A stretch of DNA of 64,000 bases from positions 25,584-89,583 of the forward strand of contig JAEUNZ010000030.1 of assembly GCA_016790965.1 (NCBI GenBank). The letters run 5' to 3'. The notes beneath the pieces were generated by a model that saw nothing but the letters and a program-made list of their open reading frames with translations, was not told the origin of the DNA and did no database searches. Both the position numbers and the translations under genes were made by a program. Shown piece by piece: positions 62,502 through 64,000 of the stretch. Within the stretch, counting starts at the first letter, position 1; every line of letters starts with the position of its first letter. The DNA is from SSSZ01 sp016790965 (GTDB taxonomy: Bacteria > Pseudomonadota > Gammaproteobacteria > Burkholderiales > Rhodocyclaceae).

Positions 62502-62826
62502 CGCGACTTCGGTGCTGAAAGGTCGGAAGCGCTTAAGCGCAATTTCCCGTAGTCGCTACGGTTCGATGATCTGAATTGAGCGGAGAACCTCTGCGAGCAA
62601 CTCTTCCATGTCGGCACGGGCCAACGAGAGCCCACTTTCGATGGCCGCGAAATTGACCGGATCAGCAGGCTTCCGCGGCTGATTCCGGTGTCGCCCGGTT
62701 GCCCATCCGGGTACTCAGTCGGCCTGCGGGGCGGGCGACAAAAAGCTATTTCCAGGGGAATCCGGGCTTGTTCAACAACCAGTTCAGATCGTGGCTCGCT
62801 CCGCGATCACGATCCAACCTTAATCG
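62502..62826. other. Gene-poor region with decayed coding fragments
   Basis: No intact gene is seen in these 325 bases. On the minus strand, a fragment ending at a TAG near 62557 reads PVNFAAIESGLSLARADMEE and then LLAEVLRSIQIIEP. Another frame nearer 62750 reads ASHDLNWLLNKPGFPWK before a TAG. Both look like C-termini of small proteins without starts. The region adjoins the broken toxin-antitoxin locus and is probably accessory debris. Confidence 0.4.
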
Positions 62827-63059
62827 TTAGGGCTTGCTGGGCCAGGCAATTTGCACCTGCCGATGTTGCGTAACACAGTCTCGGAGATAGAGATTGAAAG
62901 GCTCTGGTAAGGAACCCCTGCATCGACTGCCATGCGTTTGAAATAAGCGATAACGTCTTCGGACAGCCGCATGGTGACTGGTGTTTTGAGCTTCGACGCG
63001 TAAGGGTTCTTACGGGACTTCATTTTGGAGAAATCGTACTCGGCTTTCATGGTCTTCAC
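62827..63059 (-). pseudogene. brnA: Frameshifted BrnA-type antitoxin
   Basis: The first 55 or so codons match BrnA, the antitoxin of the BrnT/BrnA type II pair: EYDFSKMKSRKNPYASKLK, VTMRLSEDVIAYFKRMAVDA and GVPYQSL. The usual continuation after YQSL is found only after a shift of one base near 62897, where the other frame reads NLYLRDCVTQHRQVQIAWPS and ends at the TAA at 62827-62829. In the uninterrupted frame the end is a non-family tail. A one-base deletion therefore explains the gene. Intact BrnA binds DNA by a ribbon-helix-helix-like fold and neutralises BrnT. The GTG at 63059 overlaps the brnT stop (GTGA); an ATG at 63050 is also possible. Confidence 0.8.
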
Positions 63060-63247
63060 TTTCCGTAAAACGCGCTTTCACGTTTGGTTGCCTTCCGGGC
63101 GGAAATGATGCGGATGACGTGACCTGCTTCCCGTTCGCAGTGAGCGACGATGAGCAATCGAGACTCAGTGCTCATACCCAACAACAGGAAGCGCTCTTCA
63201 TCAGACGAGTGGTCATCGTCGAAGAACTGCGATACTGAAACTACGTC
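63056..63247 (-). pseudogene. brnT: 5'-truncated BrnT-type toxin
   Basis: Read on the minus strand, the frame ending at 63056 gives QFFDDDHSSDEERFLLLGMS, TESRLLIVAHCEREAGHV and IRIISARKATKRESAFYGK, the C-terminal two thirds of BrnT, a ribonuclease toxin. The expected N-terminal part (an EWD-like start followed by a KHGVSFE-type helix) is missing: an in-frame TAG lies at 63248-63250 and foreign sequence follows. No start codon is present before residue 25 of the fragment. The gene was cut when the DNA to its right (63251 on) arrived, or by a deletion. With the frameshift in brnA, the whole pair looks inactive. Confidence 0.8.
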
Positions 63248-63256
63248 CTAGGCAAG

Positions 63257-63856
63257 TCATTCTTGCCTCTTCGTTTGATGCGCGGTATGGAAAGCCTGGA
63301 AACCTCTGAGCAGTAGCATCGCCGCAAACGCCCAGAAAAAACCGCTTACTAAACCTACGTAGATTATTGCTAGAGTACCTTGGTGAGCCCAATCAGTCAG
63401 TTGCCAAAGGGGCCAGTTTGCGGCCAGAAAGCAGCTCTTGGCTAACGCGAGAGTGCCTTGAACCTGTGATGCTGGGCGTAAGAACTGGGGGTGCGCCAAC
63501 AAGTTGAAGCAGATTAACAGGCTGCCCAAGACTGCGCCTGTCACTAGTAAAGGCGTCGGCCTCCATCGTTCGTTACCTAAGTAGGCTCGATAGGCGCATA
63601 GCAGCAAGTAGCCAAACGCCAAAGCTCTCACTCCGGCGGCAATGCCAAACAAGAACAATACGACGATCGCAACCACAGAAAGAAACTTGGAGTCCGCAGT
63701 ACGGCACGACAAAAAACAGCCCAGCGCGGCAGAGAAAGCTACGCCAGCCCACCAAAGCCAAACGATTGCATCACCGAAGTGATACATACCTGCATAAGCG
63801 AATACATCAGTGCCGTAGCCAAGAACAATAAACAGAATAACTAGAACGCGCATCAT
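63257..63856 (-). CDS. Orphan polytopic membrane protein, possible mobile cassette gene
   Basis: About 199 residues from the ATGs at 63856 or 63853. The frame continues to 63931, but GTTAGGC and a break in composition precede the ATG. Five or six hydrophobic helices are visible: VLVILFIVLGYGTDVFAYAG, AIVWLWWAGVAFSAALGCFL, LSVVAIVVLFLFGIAAGV, LLVTGAVLGSLLICFNLL and GTLAIIYVGLVSGFFWAFAA. I do not recognise the family. The DNA is clearly richer in A+T than the chromosome around it. Its 3' end joins the truncated BrnT remnant directly. A short leader of five bases after GTTAGGC is the layout of an integron cassette gene. Confidence 0.6.
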   Translation of the reverse strand: MMRVLVILFIVLGYGTDVFAYAGMYHFGDAIVWLWWAGVAFSAALGCFLSCRTADSKFLSVVAIVVLFLFGIAAGVRALAFGYLLLCAYRAYLGNERWRPTPLLVTGAVLGSLLICFNLLAHPQFLRPASQVQGTLALAKSCFLAANWPLWQLTDWAHQGTLAIIYVGLVSGFFWAFAAMLLLRGFQAFHTAHQTKRQE

Positions 63857-63861
63857 CAAAT

Positions 63862-63868
63862 GCCTAAC
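63862..63868 (-). repeat. Integron-like core site GTTAGGC
   Basis: GTTAGGC on the minus strand ends five bases before the start codon of the 63257-63856 gene, as after the crossover point of a gene cassette. No matching inverse core (RYYYAAC-type) was found within the following 100 bases, so a complete attC site is not shown; the nearby transposase start may mark an insertion that split one. Confidence 0.3.
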
Positions 63869-63975
63869 GAATGAAAGGGACTTCCCCGTCCCGAGGTTGC
63901 GGCGGAAGCCGCGGGCAGCGAGAGCTGCCATGATTGAGTTTCCACACGTCAGTCATTTCACGAAAGGGGAAGTCC

Positions 63976-64000
63976 ATGGCTATTGTCACGCTCGGCATCG
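63976..64000 (+). CDS. Start of a probable IS110-type transposase (cut by window edge)
   Basis: Only eight codons are visible, MAIVTLGI, after a good AAGGGGAA ribosome binding site. IS110/IS1111 transposases typically open with such a strand (TTVGIDLAK-like), the start of the RuvC-like DEDD fold. That is too short to prove. The neighbourhood of broken genes and A+T-rich DNA fits a mobile element end. Confidence 0.35.

Noticed and set aside
63290..63306. CCTGGAAACCTC as a further copy of the 5839-6073 repeat arm
   Set aside because: Only 12 bases match, it lies inside a coding frame and there is no partner arm; likely chance.

Overview
The window is bacterial DNA, mostly GC-rich and densely coded, with short gaps and many 1-8 base gene overlaps (TGATG, ATGA). 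The gene set points to a betaproteobacterium, most likely of the Rhodocyclales: AlaS, RhlE, GlnE, a YhdP-nitrilase-TldD operon, HDOD and bacteriohemerythrin proteins, PQQ dehydrogenases with a cytochrome c4-like protein, and a class Ia ribonucleotide reductase. This placement is inferred from gene content and composition, not from a search. No rRNA, tRNA or CRISPR array was seen.

Layout. 1-2.3 kb: end of a phosphomannomutase/phosphoglucomutase gene, a YbjQ protein, then a small A+T-richer pocket with an orphan membrane protein and a frameshifted AAA ATPase. 2.3-14.8 kb: alaS, a UgpB/UgpQ pair lacking its permease, a lipoprotein, a membrane histidine kinase with an overlapping single-domain response regulator, rhlE and a PP2C phosphatase. 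14.9-23.5 kb: an HDOD protein, glycolate oxidase glcDEF with glycerate kinase, a bacteriohemerythrin, hydroxypyruvate isomerase and a cobalamin adenosyltransferase. 23.5-31.6 kb: an XRE regulator with a palindromic operator, a lipoprotein, DAHP synthase, a radical SAM protein, then nrdAB. The nrdAB leader has two NrdR boxes, a promoter, an adenosylcobalamin riboswitch and a hairpin over the ribosome binding site.

31.7-48.6 kb: two PQQ dehydrogenase genes point toward each other and enclose about 13 kb of A+T-richer DNA. This holds an HNH protein, four multidomain histidine kinases (4xCBS-4xPAS hybrid, MASE1-CHASE-3xPAS hybrid, REC-kinase-REC, hemerythrin-kinase-REC) and a PAS-LuxR regulator. 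It looks like an acquired signalling island. I infer a multi-input phosphorelay that includes an oxygen, redox or NO sensor of the hemerythrin type. 48.7-62.5 kb: cytochrome c4, a PilJ-N protein, yhdP-nitrilase-tldD, glnE, a secreted protein, mscL, an anchored protein and a DUF1223 protein. 62.5-64 kb: a decayed accessory end with a frameshifted BrnA antitoxin, a 5'-truncated BrnT toxin, an orphan membrane protein preceded by an integron-like GTTAGGC, and the first codons of a probable IS110-type transposase running off the edge.

Two themes link neighbours. Glycolate is oxidised by GlcDEF, while hydroxypyruvate isomerase and glycerate kinase serve the following C2/C3 steps. Adenosylcobalamin, the product of the adenosyltransferase at 22.9 kb, is the expected ligand of the riboswitch that should shut down the B12-independent reductase nrdAB; this suggests a B12-dependent reductase elsewhere in the genome.
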